DNA of 64,000 nt from Bremerella sp. TYQ1 (GTDB taxonomy: Bacteria; Planctomycetota; Planctomycetia; Pirellulales; Pirellulaceae). The notes beneath the pieces were generated by a model, which saw only the letters and a program-made list of their open reading frames with translations, had not been told where the DNA came from and did no database searches. The DNA lies in contig NZ_CP083740.1 in assembly GCF_020150455.1 (NCBI RefSeq), forward strand, positions 3,348,001 to 3,412,000, given 5' to 3'. Within the stretch, counting starts at the first letter, position 1. Every line of letters begins with the position of its first letter. The translations under genes were made by a program, and so were the position numbers. Positions 37,989 to 46,891 of the stretch are shown piece after piece.

Positions 37989-38020
37989 GGGTGGACCGGG
38001 GTTGCAAGCCCGGAACACCC
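37989..38020. repeat. REP-like palindrome, solo copy inside the amidoligase operon
   Basis: GGGTGGACCGGG-GTTGCAAG-CCCGGAACACCC resembles the two RAYT-flanking copies (shared GGGTGG flank and CCGGG/CCCGG stem) but is more diverged. It lies in the intergenic gap between the C39-like peptidase and the RLAN-RimK gene. Confidence 0.75.
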
Positions 38021-38072
38021 AGATCGAAAACGATTGACGTGGGGCACGGATTCCGGTCCGCATCACATGTCA

Positions 38073-38804
38073 TCAGATCTTTCGCGTACCCTTGGTGGGG
38101 CCCTCCGATTTCGGTTCGATCACCAAGAGGTTCGAGTCGTACGTCAAAATGCCCAACAGAATGGAACAAACCAGCCGATCAAAACTGACGGGGTAGTGAT
38201 GCATCTCGCCGAGCGGATTGGGCAGGTAGGGATCGGCTACGTAAACGCGATCTTGGTTTTCGTTCATGCCATACAGCACGACGAAATGCCCCTGCGGAAG
38301 CCCACGCACGTCGTCCGGCGTGTTCTTCAAGCCATGCTCGCGTGGGCCGCTGTACAAATACGTGGAACTGAGCCCCGTTAAGATCGGGATCGACTGATGC
38401 AAGTAACGACTGATCAGCATCGCGCTGAGGTCGCGCATCTTGATCTTTCCCCCCAGGGCCAGAAACTCGACGTAGGCTCGGCTGGCCAAGTGGAGCTTCG
38501 GCTCGGCTTTGACGGTCAGCTGGGCTTCCAGACGCTCGGTCAGATCGTAGCTGCGTGTGAACCAGATCGGATCGAACACCTCTAAGTTGTACGTGAAGAT
38601 CGTGGCGTTGAAGCCGCGCCGCAGCGCATCGATACCTAGCATCACGCCGAGGGTTCCCCCCTGCTCTAAGCTAGGCACTTCCGAGATCAGTTGGTGGAGA
38701 TCAAGGTTTAAGCCAAAGTACTGGTAAACGGCGTGCAGGCTCGTTGGCCCACAGGTCGTATCATCCGGCTGAGGCAGGATCTCGAAGTCGAACGGATTGG
38801 CCAT
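38073..38804 (-). CDS. C39-like cysteine peptidase family protein
   Basis: The protein has 243 residues. The N-terminal DDTTCGPTSLHAVYQYFG has the catalytic Cys context of C39/papain-like peptidases, and GHFVVLYGMNENQDRVYVADP supplies the His and Asp. No ABC transporter domains follow, so this is a stand-alone domain and not a bacteriocin exporter. It has no signal peptide and is likely cytoplasmic. It starts the leftward operon with the RLAN-RimK, GCS2 and amidohydrolase genes. It may cleave or transfer amide bonds of the product, or work as a maturation peptidase; the substrate is unknown. Confidence 0.88.
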   Translation of the reverse strand: MANPFDFEILPQPDDTTCGPTSLHAVYQYFGLNLDLHQLISEVPSLEQGGTLGVMLGIDALRRGFNATIFTYNLEVFDPIWFTRSYDLTERLEAQLTVKAEPKLHLASRAYVEFLALGGKIKMRDLSAMLISRYLHQSIPILTGLSSTYLYSGPREHGLKNTPDDVRGLPQGHFVVLYGMNENQDRVYVADPYLPNPLGEMHHYPVSFDRLVCSILLGILTYDSNLLVIEPKSEGPTKGTRKI

Positions 38805-38971
38805 CCCAGGACAGCACTCGCAGGAGCTGCGCCGGGGCAGACCTTGGGGTTAAGAGTTCAGGTCTGGCATGCCTCGGGCACCATTTGCAGAATTGTAGAA
38901 ACGGTCGGCATTCTTGAGCAAGATAGGTTCGACGAAATTTGCGGGTTGCGGCGACCCGCGTCGTTGGATCG

Positions 38972-39838
38972 TCAGTCTTGAAAGGCTGTCATCTGAAGAT
39001 AAAACCAACCCAGCGGCAATAAACCAAGTCCAAGAAGAACCAAGCGAAGCATAAAGACTTTGGATACCCCGGAGTAGGCCCGAAACCGCATCATGGAACG
39101 GTCTTCCAGGACCGATGTCGGAGCAATGGCAAGTCCTAGCCAGTAGGTGCAAAACCCAGCAACGAAGAGGTCTGCCGCTACCATTGCGATCGTAGAGACA
39201 AGATTTTCGTCCTGTCCCATGTTGAAAAACAGCCAGCCGCCGGCACCTAGCATTCCCAGCAAGACAACGGCCACGATCGCAATGTAAACCTTGCGGAAGT
39301 AACGGGCGACTTCCTCAGAGGTCTCGCTTACCGCGTCCCCGGCCACCCGAGCAGCAGCGGTCGAGATTTTGCCGGCGATGGAACCGAACATCGACTTGAC
39401 GATCTCATCGCTTTCCGGAGCAACTTTAGCTTTGCGAAAAAATGACATTGGATAGTCAAACGATTCGGCAAAGTGCCCCTCCTGATCGATACTTCCGGTC
39501 ACATAGACACGGACCGCCTTCAGCTTGCCATAACGAACACGTAGTGGATACTGGAGAAAGCCAAGAACCGCTTTCAAAGCTTTCTCGTCATCGACGACTT
39601 CGCAGATGGTTCCTTTGATCCGAAAGTCTCCAGGGCCATCAACCACCTCAAAGCCGAAGTCTTCGCAGCATGCGACCAACTTTTTCTCGAACATTTCGAC
39701 CGCATCTTTCGCCGAGACGTTCATGCAATCGACATCTCGGTCGTTTACTGCAAAAGGAAGAATCTCAACAGTATGCCGCTTAGAGTTTGGCCCTGTTTCG
39801 GTTGCTGTAGAAGGATTCTCGCTGCTGCCGGTTGCCAT
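38972..39838 (-). CDS. Unknown protein with C-terminal membrane segments
   Basis: The protein has 288 residues from the ATG at 39838 (GGAAA upstream; an extension to 39901 is unsupported). The first 185 residues are soluble and mixed alpha/beta (VEMFEKKLVACCEDFGFEVV; VRYGKLKAVRVYVTGS). The C-terminal part holds three hydrophobic segments (YIAIVAVVLLGMLGAGGWLF; VAADLFVAGFCTYWLGLAIA; LRLVLLGLGLLPLGWFYLQ). I do not recognise the family. It is 130 bases downstream of a SUKH-like gene on the same strand, so the two may be functionally linked. Confidence 0.75.
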   Translation of the reverse strand: MATGSSENPSTATETGPNSKRHTVEILPFAVNDRDVDCMNVSAKDAVEMFEKKLVACCEDFGFEVVDGPGDFRIKGTICEVVDDEKALKAVLGFLQYPLRVRYGKLKAVRVYVTGSIDQEGHFAESFDYPMSFFRKAKVAPESDEIVKSMFGSIAGKISTAAARVAGDAVSETSEEVARYFRKVYIAIVAVVLLGMLGAGGWLFFNMGQDENLVSTIAMVAADLFVAGFCTYWLGLAIAPTSVLEDRSMMRFRAYSGVSKVFMLRLVLLGLGLLPLGWFYLQMTAFQD

Positions 39839-39969
39839 TGGTTTTCCAAATTCTGCGCGAAAAGAATGTCCCTCACTGCATCGGGGCATGTGGGACAGCA
39901 AGTTTAGCCAACGTCGTATCGGATGTCACTTATTTTTGTTGTTTTGCACTGCTGCTTTTCCGGTAGCAA

Positions 39970-40536
39970 TCAAGCGAGATCTTCCAAGTTGTCTACCTCA
40001 ATCGCCCAATGGCTTCCCGGCCGCATTGCATGGGGATCGATCCGGGTCAACTCGTCTCTGAGCCATGCTTTGACTTCGTCAGGGATATCACCGTCGAGAT
40101 ACGCATCCTCGCCGTTTCGCTCGCAGGTCTCTTCAATCATCTGGCGATACGAAAGCAGCGATTCGGCCAGTTGGAAGATGGTGGCATTCATGTAAATGGC
40201 CTGAAAACGGGCATCGTGATTCAGATAGACAACGGCTCCATCCATCGCTTCGTCCAAACAAATAGGGTCGCCTGATCCGTTGGAACCGATCACGCGGTAT
40301 CGACGATAGGCGTCTTCCAAATGCCAATCCTCGGCGACACTTGGCAACGGGCCTCGTTCCGGGACACGAAAATCAAGAAATGGAGCCGCCGATTCCGGCA
40401 ATCCCGCTTCTTTCAAGAAGGTTTTGGCTGCTTTGGGAAGATGGACACCAGCGAGTGCCTCAGCCGAAAATGACTTTAAGGGCTCGGCATCCTCGGCAGC
40501 ATACCAGCGTTCGCGGAATTCGGCGGCGGACAACAT
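39970..40536 (-). CDS. SUKH-like (SMI1/KNR4-type) protein
   Basis: The protein has 188 residues from the ATG at 40536 (GAGG about 8 bases upstream). The middle YRVIGSNGSGDPICLDEAMDG and AVVYLNHDARF, followed by TIFQLAESLLSYRQM, match the pattern of SUKH-superfamily proteins, best the SUKH-4 type. Bacterial SUKH proteins often act as immunity proteins against secreted toxins, including T6SS or polymorphic toxins. No toxin gene is adjacent; the neighbour encodes an unknown membrane protein. An immunity role is therefore only inferred. Confidence 0.7.
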   Translation of the reverse strand: MLSAAEFRERWYAAEDAEPLKSFSAEALAGVHLPKAAKTFLKEAGLPESAAPFLDFRVPERGPLPSVAEDWHLEDAYRRYRVIGSNGSGDPICLDEAMDGAVVYLNHDARFQAIYMNATIFQLAESLLSYRQMIEETCERNGEDAYLDGDIPDEVKAWLRDELTRIDPHAMRPGSHWAIEVDNLEDLA

Positions 40537-40634
40537 GGTGAACCTCAAGAAGGACGAATATGGGAAGCCTGACGTGCCCCCTTACCAGCCATGATGGGGG
40601 CTCCCCTTTAATGGGTTAGGGGCTCCATTTTAGA

Positions 40635-41945
40635 ATGCAGGGATACGACTTCCAACAATTGCTGACATGCTGGCCAATGAACCAACGAAATACTCGCCTG
40701 ACCTGGCTTCGCTATACGATTGCGATTGCCGTGTGCTTGGGGCTGGGGGCGCTATTGGCGTGGCCGGCGTTCGAGATGCTTTGGCTCTCCGGCACCGATG
40801 AAGACTTCGTCAGCCGGCAAAATCGTCTCGATCAAATTCAGTGGGTCCAGACGATTCTGATCGCCGCGTTTCTCTATACGTGGTTCTTTTTCTTCGGGGC
40901 AACCGTTGGCAGCTTCCTGAACGTTGTCATTTGGCGAATGCCGCGCGGAGAAACGGTGGTCTCTCGCCCTTCCCGCTGTCCCTTTTGCAGTACTCAGTTG
41001 AAGTGGAACGATAACGTCCCGGTCTTCGGTTGGATCATGCTTGGTGGCCGCTGCCGCACGTGCCGACTGCCGATTTCGCCCCGATACCCGATCATCGAAA
41101 CGGTCGTGGGGCTGATTTTCCTGTTGCTTTTGCAGTTTGAAGTCTTAAGTGGCGGAGGCAACCTGCCAGGCATTGAAGCCATACGGCTTTCCCATGCCAG
41201 GGCGATGCTGGAATTGCAGTTTCCGCTGCTTTCCATCTACGTGTTTCACTGTTACCTGTTCAGCCTGATGGTTTGCTGGGCCATGATTGCGTGGGACCGC
41301 TCGCGCATGCCACTGACGCTTTGCGTGTTGGGCTACGGCGTAGGCTTCCTGGGACCGATGATCTGGCCGAATCTTTTGCCGGTTCGCTGGGGCGAATTCG
41401 AGGCCATGAATGTTGTCGATGCCGAGCGCATGGAAGTCTTCCTGACGCTACTCTGCGGAGCGATCGCTGGTAGCTTATGGGGAATCGTGCTGCGAAAGTT
41501 CGTCTCGCGGCCAGAATCGACCGACCAATCACGCCGACTGGGAATACCGATCATGATGGTTGCCGCGGGGCTGTACTTCGGCTGGCAAGCAACGTTTGCG
41601 ATTGCCGCGATGTCGGTACTCATGGCCCTGGTGATTTGGCCTCCCCTCAAACGGATCGGCCGCGTCGATTTCGCCGGGGGCTTGGAACTGTCGATCTTGG
41701 CGAGTAGTTTTTTGCTGGTTTTGACTTGGAATCAGTGGCATCAGCCGTTTGGCTGGAGCGATTTGGCTACGGCAGCCGTTCTGAGCGGAGTTACCGTCGT
41801 GCTGGGCCTACTGCTGACGAAGCTGACCTGGCGGCCGACAATCGACCTGACGCGATTTCAACGGCCGATCAATGCCGAGCAGGAAGAATCGCCCGATCCG
41901 CAACTGCTTGCCTCGACCGGCACAATCGCTGAGAATATTCAGTAG
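40635..41945 (+). CDS. Prepilin peptidase (A24-like), atypical C-terminal domain
   Basis: The protein is up to 436 residues; an ATG at 40677 (MNQRNTRLT) is an alternative start and neither has a strong ribosome binding site. The A24 N-terminal (methyltransferase-type) domain is clear: GSFLNVVIWRMPRGE, then CPFC and CRTC zinc pairs, then SPRYPIIETVVGL. The first aspartate of the peptidase half appears in MIAWDRSRMP, but the usual GxGD motif is not found where expected (the region reads NVVDAERMEVFLTLLCGAIAG). It has about eight TM segments. It probably processes DUF1559/PulG-like pseudopilins such as those at 26750 and 49751, though the lost motif raises doubt. Confidence 0.82.
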   Translation: MQGYDFQQLLTCWPMNQRNTRLTWLRYTIAIAVCLGLGALLAWPAFEMLWLSGTDEDFVSRQNRLDQIQWVQTILIAAFLYTWFFFFGATVGSFLNVVIWRMPRGETVVSRPSRCPFCSTQLKWNDNVPVFGWIMLGGRCRTCRLPISPRYPIIETVVGLIFLLLLQFEVLSGGGNLPGIEAIRLSHARAMLELQFPLLSIYVFHCYLFSLMVCWAMIAWDRSRMPLTLCVLGYGVGFLGPMIWPNLLPVRWGEFEAMNVVDAERMEVFLTLLCGAIAGSLWGIVLRKFVSRPESTDQSRRLGIPIMMVAAGLYFGWQATFAIAAMSVLMALVIWPPLKRIGRVDFAGGLELSILASSFLLVLTWNQWHQPFGWSDLATAAVLSGVTVVLGLLLTKLTWRPTIDLTRFQRPINAEQEESPDPQLLASTGTIAENIQ

Positions 41946-42008
41946 AAGATGCATTTGGCCCCTACCCCGGGCCGCCCAATCCTGGAAACTTTGTCCAGGG
42001 AGAGAGAT

Positions 42009-42488
42009 ATGAGCCTGACCATTATGCGGCGTATTAAGTTTTGCGCCGGGCACCGACTTTACAAACATGGCGGAAAGTGTGAGTTCTTCCATGGCCACAA
42101 CTACGTTGCGGACTTCCACGTCAGCGGAGACGAGGTAGACGACGTCGGCCGCGTGATCGATTTCGCCGAGCTGAAACGCCTGTTCAAAGGCTGGATCGAC
42201 GAGCACTGGGATCATGCATTCATATTGAACGAGAACGACGACAACGGCATTCAAGCGTTGAAACAAGTCGTTCCGTGCAAGATGTACATCCTGCCGACCA
42301 ACCCGACCGCTGAAAGCATGGCGACCTACCTCTTGGAAAAGGTTTGCCCCAAGCTGCTCAAAGGAACCGGCGTGACTTGCAGCAAAGTCGCCATCTGGGA
42401 AACCGAAGACAGTTTCGCCGAAGCCAGCATCGACACGGCCGGCAATGTGCAAACGGTCGCTGAACTTTCCGAACCGATGATTTCGTAA
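42009..42488 (+). CDS. 6-pyruvoyl-tetrahydropterin synthase/QueD family protein
   Basis: The protein has 159 residues from the ATG at 42009, which follows AGGGAGAGA; an in-frame ATG at 41949 is too close to the previous gene. The zinc ligands are H15 (FCAGHRL), H28 and H30 (FFHGHNY), and the catalytic Cys is C24. Later DHAFILNEND and PTNPTAESMATYLLEKV are also typical. The family makes carboxytetrahydropterin for queuosine (QueD) or sepiapterin/tetrahydrobiopterin-type compounds. No other que genes are nearby, so the exact reaction is left open. It follows the prepilin peptidase by 63 bases. Confidence 0.9.
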   Translation: MSLTIMRRIKFCAGHRLYKHGGKCEFFHGHNYVADFHVSGDEVDDVGRVIDFAELKRLFKGWIDEHWDHAFILNENDDNGIQALKQVVPCKMYILPTNPTAESMATYLLEKVCPKLLKGTGVTCSKVAIWETEDSFAEASIDTAGNVQTVAELSEPMIS

Positions 42489-42587
42489 GAAGCGTTTTGA
42501 GGGCTTGGTGTTCCGGTTTTAGCGAGTAAAGCCCCCCTGCACGGGCACCAAGCTGAAGAGACTTCGATCGCTCAACGTGCGTTTCTG

Positions 42588-42616
42588 CTGAACACCGAAC
42601 ACTGAATACTCCCTCG
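42588..42616. repeat. Heptad-type repeat, third copy
   Basis: CTGAACA/CCGAACA/CTGAATA units in tandem followed by CTCCCTC match the copy at 31807-31845. It abuts the ATG of the mogA-like gene at 42617, so it occupies the place where a ribosome binding site is normally found. Confidence 0.75.
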
Positions 42617-43156
42617 ATGACCAACAACTTAGCTAAGATCGGAATTGTTACTGTCTCAGACCGAGCCTCCAGCGGCGAGTATGAAGACCGCGGAGGTCCG
42701 GCCATTCGTGAGTACCTGGATGAAGTGATGACTTCGCCGTGGGAAGGGGTCGCCAAAGTAATTCCGGACGAACGCGATGTTTTGGCTCAAACGCTGATTG
42801 GTCTTTCGGATGACGTCGGCTGCTGCTTGATTATCACGACCGGCGGTACGGGACCCTCCAAGCGTGACCTAACGCCTGACGTGACCGAGCAGGTTTGCGA
42901 CCGCATGATGCCAGGCTTCGGCGAACTGATGCGGAAGGTGAGCCTTGAAAAAGTCCCGACGGCGATCCTTTCTCGCCAAACGGCCGGACTGCGTGGGGGC
43001 TCGCTGATTATTAACTTGCCAGGGCAACCGAAAGCGATCGGGGAATGCCTTGACGCGGTCTTCCCCGCGATTCCTTACTGCATCGACTTGATGGAGGGGC
43101 CGTACCTGGAAACCAACCCAGAGCGGATCCAAGCATTTCGCCCAAAAAAGAAATAG
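42617..43156 (+). CDS. Molybdenum cofactor biosynthesis protein, MogA/MoaB family
   Basis: The protein has 179 residues. It has IGIVTVSDRASSGEYEDRGG at the N-terminus and the molybdopterin-binding TTGGTGPSKRDLTPDVT, then a LRGGSLIINLPGQPKAIGEC loop, all typical of MogA/MoaB. It adenylylates molybdopterin before molybdenum insertion. The enzyme is a stand-alone domain, not a MoeA or gephyrin fusion. A heptad repeat lies right before the start, and no purine-rich ribosome binding site is seen. A strong terminator follows. Confidence 0.93.
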   Translation: MTNNLAKIGIVTVSDRASSGEYEDRGGPAIREYLDEVMTSPWEGVAKVIPDERDVLAQTLIGLSDDVGCCLIITTGGTGPSKRDLTPDVTEQVCDRMMPGFGELMRKVSLEKVPTAILSRQTAGLRGGSLIINLPGQPKAIGECLDAVFPAIPYCIDLMEGPYLETNPERIQAFRPKKK

Positions 43157-43177
43157 GCGACTTCCACACGGCAAAAT

Positions 43178-43214
43178 AAAAGGAGCCCCGATGTATGCTA
43201 CCGGGGCTCCTTTT
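43178..43214. terminator. Bidirectional intrinsic terminator
   Basis: AAAAGGAGCCCCG and CGGGGCTCCTTTT form a long perfect stem between the mogA-like gene and the convergent large unknown gene. A-tracts and T-tracts at both ends allow termination in both directions. Confidence 0.9.
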
Positions 43215-43240
43215 CTCGTTTCTTGCGAGAGGGTTTACCT

Positions 43241-46200
43241 CTACATCGGCTGAACGCCGATGGCACCTACCTGGGTTTCGAGGTACTCAGGGGCCTGTAG
43301 CTTCGCCAATTGTCGTTGGACATATTCCTGGCGTCGCTCCAGCTCTTGCTTCATGTCGCATTCGAGGTGGCTTGAATCGGCGAGAGCAGCTTCGAGCGAC
43401 TTCATGTGGCTTTGCCACAGTTCGATGTCCCGCTTCTGCTTCGTCGAGAGACGTTCCTGATACCAGTCGCTCTTGAGCAGTGATTCTCGCGTGAACATTC
43501 CGCGGAACTCTGGGTCGTGGACCGTTTTCCCTTCGTACGAACCAGTCGCCATGATGTGCAGCAGAGCCTTCAATGGCGGACAAGCTTCTTCGATCGAACC
43601 GTCGTCCAGGTAACGCTGAGCGACACGCTGCTGTACCTCGGCGATATGCTTGATACCGTCGATGTAGTCTTCCATGCCTTGCGTTTCTGGCTTGAGGATC
43701 GACTCGTCGAAGACCGACAGCGGATAGTCGAACACGCGCCCGAAGAACATTCGCACGAAGCCGCGAGTAATCCGGTAACCGAGTCGGCTGGCCGGAACGG
43801 TTTCGCCTTCATGCTCGAAGTCGTCGATTCGTTCTAGCATGCGCTGACGAATGAGGAACTCAGGGTCACGTTCTTCCGGCGAAAGTCGGCACCAGACTTC
43901 CGGAACCAACAAGCTGATGTCGTGATCGACTCGGACGTTCGGTCCGATATAACCAGCCGCCGTCGAAAACCCGCCGAGCCCGGTAAGAATGTACCCGACT
44001 AACGCCTGATTCAAGTCGGCCGTCGGACGCAGGCAATTGAATGGCCCCTTGGTGAGAGCCCCTTCGCTACCAGCCCCAGTCGTCGAAGGGCTTTTGCCGG
44101 TCAGCGACGCGACGAAGTCCATGAACAATTCCGGCAGTTCCTGATAATGGATCGGCCCGTAAACAGCCAAACCACGAATGCCAGCTTCCTTATCGGCCGG
44201 ATTGTTACGGCGACCGCACAGCACAGCCCCCACCGGTTGATGCAGTGGTTGCGAAGGCTTCAGCTTGCGATAAAGCCGCGCCCCCATCTCGCCAACGTAC
44301 TTCGGCAATGGGTTTTCCAGATCAGGTCGCGTTTGCAGATAACGAGGATTCTTCGTTGGCACACCGTTAACCAGACGAGGGTTCGCCGAACTGACGACGT
44401 AATCTTCGTCCGATTTCAGGAACTCGCCTAAGAAGCTCTTCATCGGCTCGGTAAACGAATCGAAGTCGACGGCGTGTGTTGCCATCTGATCGACGAAGTC
44501 TTTCGTTAGTGGCTCGAAGTTCGAGATGAAGTTACTTGGCTTAGCCAAGTCGATTTCAGTTTTCTTATCGAAACCACGATGGATTGCTTCGTCAGGTCGC
44601 TGGAATAAGCGGTTCTCGCAGTTAATCGTGAACTTCGAGGCAACCCCATCCCCTTGCGGCTCGAAGTCGCTGAGCAATGCGTTGGGGACAATCACCGACG
44701 CACTAATATCGTCCTCGGTTTGAACTTTGTCCGACGGCATGAAGTCTTGCCGCAACTTGAACGTTCGCCAGCGACTGTCCTTGTTGAAGCCGACACGCAG
44801 ATAGGTACCGACCAGGTGACGGTCGAGCACTTTCAGTTCGTGACCGGGAACACCGTTGACGATATCGACGCCAAAGTATTCGCGCCAGTTGTCGCCCCAT
44901 TCCGGCAGCATCAGACGCTTGATGATAAAGACGATCGAGGTAATGTGGTGCGGGATGTTGCCGAGCCACTCGTTGTACTCGTCGGTGTAATCCAGCGACG
45001 GCGTCAGCAATTTGATCACGCTACCCAGGGTTCGATCGGCCGAAAGGATCGGACGCGATGGCCGCGAGGAGTAGTCCGGTCGCTTCGGCGAGTCAGCTTT
45101 CCAGCGATCGGAATAGTCGCGTTGGAAGATCTCGTCGACCATATCGAGATCTTTCTCGATATCGGAAACAAAGATCGGCCCGTAAAGCGTGAAGTCGGTC
45201 AACGACTTGCTGATTTCGCTTTTTCCACCACCACTAACGGTACATGGCTTGTGACAGAAGACGCCTTCGGCCGTGCTCCCGACAAGTCGCCAGCTGGGGG
45301 CAGCCGGATGCTTTTCCATTCGGATTTTATAGCCGGACGGAGCAATGTAGTACTGATTGGGAAGCAGCGGCAGGCGATGCTCCTTACCATCGCGCGTCCA
45401 CTTGATGCACTGATCGGCCATCGTCGCGCGGGCATCTTCCGGAATGTAGAAGACTTCCGGATGCAGCTTATCGACCCCGTATCCTTCCGGCTGGAAGTCA
45501 ATCAGATCGCCGTAGTCTTGCTTCACGTCGTCGATCGTGCGGCCGTTGTACTTCTGGCTGTTGACTTGGAATTCGTCACCCAAGTTCCAGCTGGTGTAAG
45601 CAATGCAGCCGCCGGCATGTTCTTCTTCGGTATCGCCGTAAAGGTTGGCCGCATAGCTGATCTGTGTTTTGACTTCCTTCTTGCAATAGCCGTAGTAGTT
45701 ATCGGCAATCAGGGTGACCACCACACCACTGGCATCACGGCAAGTCAGCTTGAACGCCATGCCATCGTTGTACAGTTCCGACTCGTCTTTCCAACACATC
45801 GAGTCGTTACGTTGACGCTCGGTAGCATCGTCCCAATGTGGAAGACCAAGCTCTTTCTTGGTGTACGTCCCCAAGTGCGGAGCCAAGATCACACAGCCGG
45901 TGTGGCCGGTCCAGTGCTCGACGTCGAGACCAGAATCGTTCTTCGAGATGTACGGATCGCCGGCGTTGCCAAAGATCGATTCGACAAAGTCCAAGTTACT
46001 GACCAACTGGCCTGGCACGAAGAAGCGAACTTCCATCGTCTTTTCTGGAGTCACGCCGGGTACTTCCGGACAGACGATCGGACGCAGCAACAGCGAGACA
46101 ATACTATGGGCCGGGTTATCGCTATCGGCCGTGAATGGCAGCAGTGTATCTTCTTCAGGTGGATTCACCGCAATCTGGAACATCTTCATGAAGACTTCCC

Positions 46201-46705
46201 GCGGCACGGCGCGTTTGTCGCCTGCGATCGGCAGGCCACCTTCGGTCACGTGGAAGGTCCCCTTCGTCGTACGACGGTCGTGACGAGGATTGTGCAGCAC
46301 ACCATTGGCAATGCGGTACGATTCGACCAGTTCGCTCTTGAAGGAAGAACGATTCACAGGAATCGAAAGCTCGCGTGCTACTCCATGTCGTTCAAGCGTC
46401 AGCGTACGACGTGGCAGCTTAAGTGGTTCGCTTGGTTTCAAATCGCGGAAGTAACGCTGCAGAAATGCTTCGATACGCTGATCGATAGGAGCAGGTCGAT
46501 CGTACAGCAGGCGTGTCTTCTCGTGGTAGTTCGCAAGAAGCCCCTTGGCCAAACCAATAAACTGTGCGTCGCTTTCGTCGAGCGCCGGAGGCAGTTCATT
46601 GGCGATCAATTGCAAGTTGATGTAGCGAATCAACTCTTGTCGTTCCGACTTCGGGTCAAAGACTTCACCGGGCTGACGAATGCCAAGAGATTCTCGTAGG
46701 TCCAT
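43241..46705 (-). CDS. Large unknown cytoplasmic protein
   Basis: The protein has 1154 residues from the ATG at 46705; the ribosome binding site is weak. No signal peptide or TM segment is visible, so it is probably cytoplasmic. It is rich in charged and aromatic residues. Notable motifs are HKPCTVSGGGKSEISKSLTD (a glycine-rich GGGKS stretch that recalls a phosphate-binding loop but is not a standard Walker A), GCVILAPHLGTYTKKELG and GGCIAYTSWNLGDEF. I recall long conserved planctomycete proteins of this kind but cannot assign a family or function. It stands alone between mogA and ilvD-like genes. Confidence 0.85.
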   Translation of the reverse strand: MDLRESLGIRQPGEVFDPKSERQELIRYINLQLIANELPPALDESDAQFIGLAKGLLANYHEKTRLLYDRPAPIDQRIEAFLQRYFRDLKPSEPLKLPRRTLTLERHGVARELSIPVNRSSFKSELVESYRIANGVLHNPRHDRRTTKGTFHVTEGGLPIAGDKRAVPREVFMKMFQIAVNPPEEDTLLPFTADSDNPAHSIVSLLLRPIVCPEVPGVTPEKTMEVRFFVPGQLVSNLDFVESIFGNAGDPYISKNDSGLDVEHWTGHTGCVILAPHLGTYTKKELGLPHWDDATERQRNDSMCWKDESELYNDGMAFKLTCRDASGVVVTLIADNYYGYCKKEVKTQISYAANLYGDTEEEHAGGCIAYTSWNLGDEFQVNSQKYNGRTIDDVKQDYGDLIDFQPEGYGVDKLHPEVFYIPEDARATMADQCIKWTRDGKEHRLPLLPNQYYIAPSGYKIRMEKHPAAPSWRLVGSTAEGVFCHKPCTVSGGGKSEISKSLTDFTLYGPIFVSDIEKDLDMVDEIFQRDYSDRWKADSPKRPDYSSRPSRPILSADRTLGSVIKLLTPSLDYTDEYNEWLGNIPHHITSIVFIIKRLMLPEWGDNWREYFGVDIVNGVPGHELKVLDRHLVGTYLRVGFNKDSRWRTFKLRQDFMPSDKVQTEDDISASVIVPNALLSDFEPQGDGVASKFTINCENRLFQRPDEAIHRGFDKKTEIDLAKPSNFISNFEPLTKDFVDQMATHAVDFDSFTEPMKSFLGEFLKSDEDYVVSSANPRLVNGVPTKNPRYLQTRPDLENPLPKYVGEMGARLYRKLKPSQPLHQPVGAVLCGRRNNPADKEAGIRGLAVYGPIHYQELPELFMDFVASLTGKSPSTTGAGSEGALTKGPFNCLRPTADLNQALVGYILTGLGGFSTAAGYIGPNVRVDHDISLLVPEVWCRLSPEERDPEFLIRQRMLERIDDFEHEGETVPASRLGYRITRGFVRMFFGRVFDYPLSVFDESILKPETQGMEDYIDGIKHIAEVQQRVAQRYLDDGSIEEACPPLKALLHIMATGSYEGKTVHDPEFRGMFTRESLLKSDWYQERLSTKQKRDIELWQSHMKSLEAALADSSHLECDMKQELERRQEYVQRQLAKLQAPEYLETQVGAIGVQPM

Positions 46706-46891
46706 GCGTGGCACCAAGTTGTTGAGAGTGCAAGGTTGTCATTTTCTGGCCTGATCCTACCCAACAAAAACGGCTCGGTCACGGGTCACCACACCATTAG
46801 GAATTCGAACGGAAAACGATTCCGCATTACACACCCAATAAAGGAAGATGTTTGTTTTGGGCAAGAAAATTTTTCTGACCGAGTGCCAAAC

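Noticed and set aside
44654..46699. Long open frame on the plus strand opposite the large unknown protein
   Set aside because: It is an antisense shadow of the 1154-residue leftward gene, with no domain or start signal; the minus-strand reading has better composition and no conflict.
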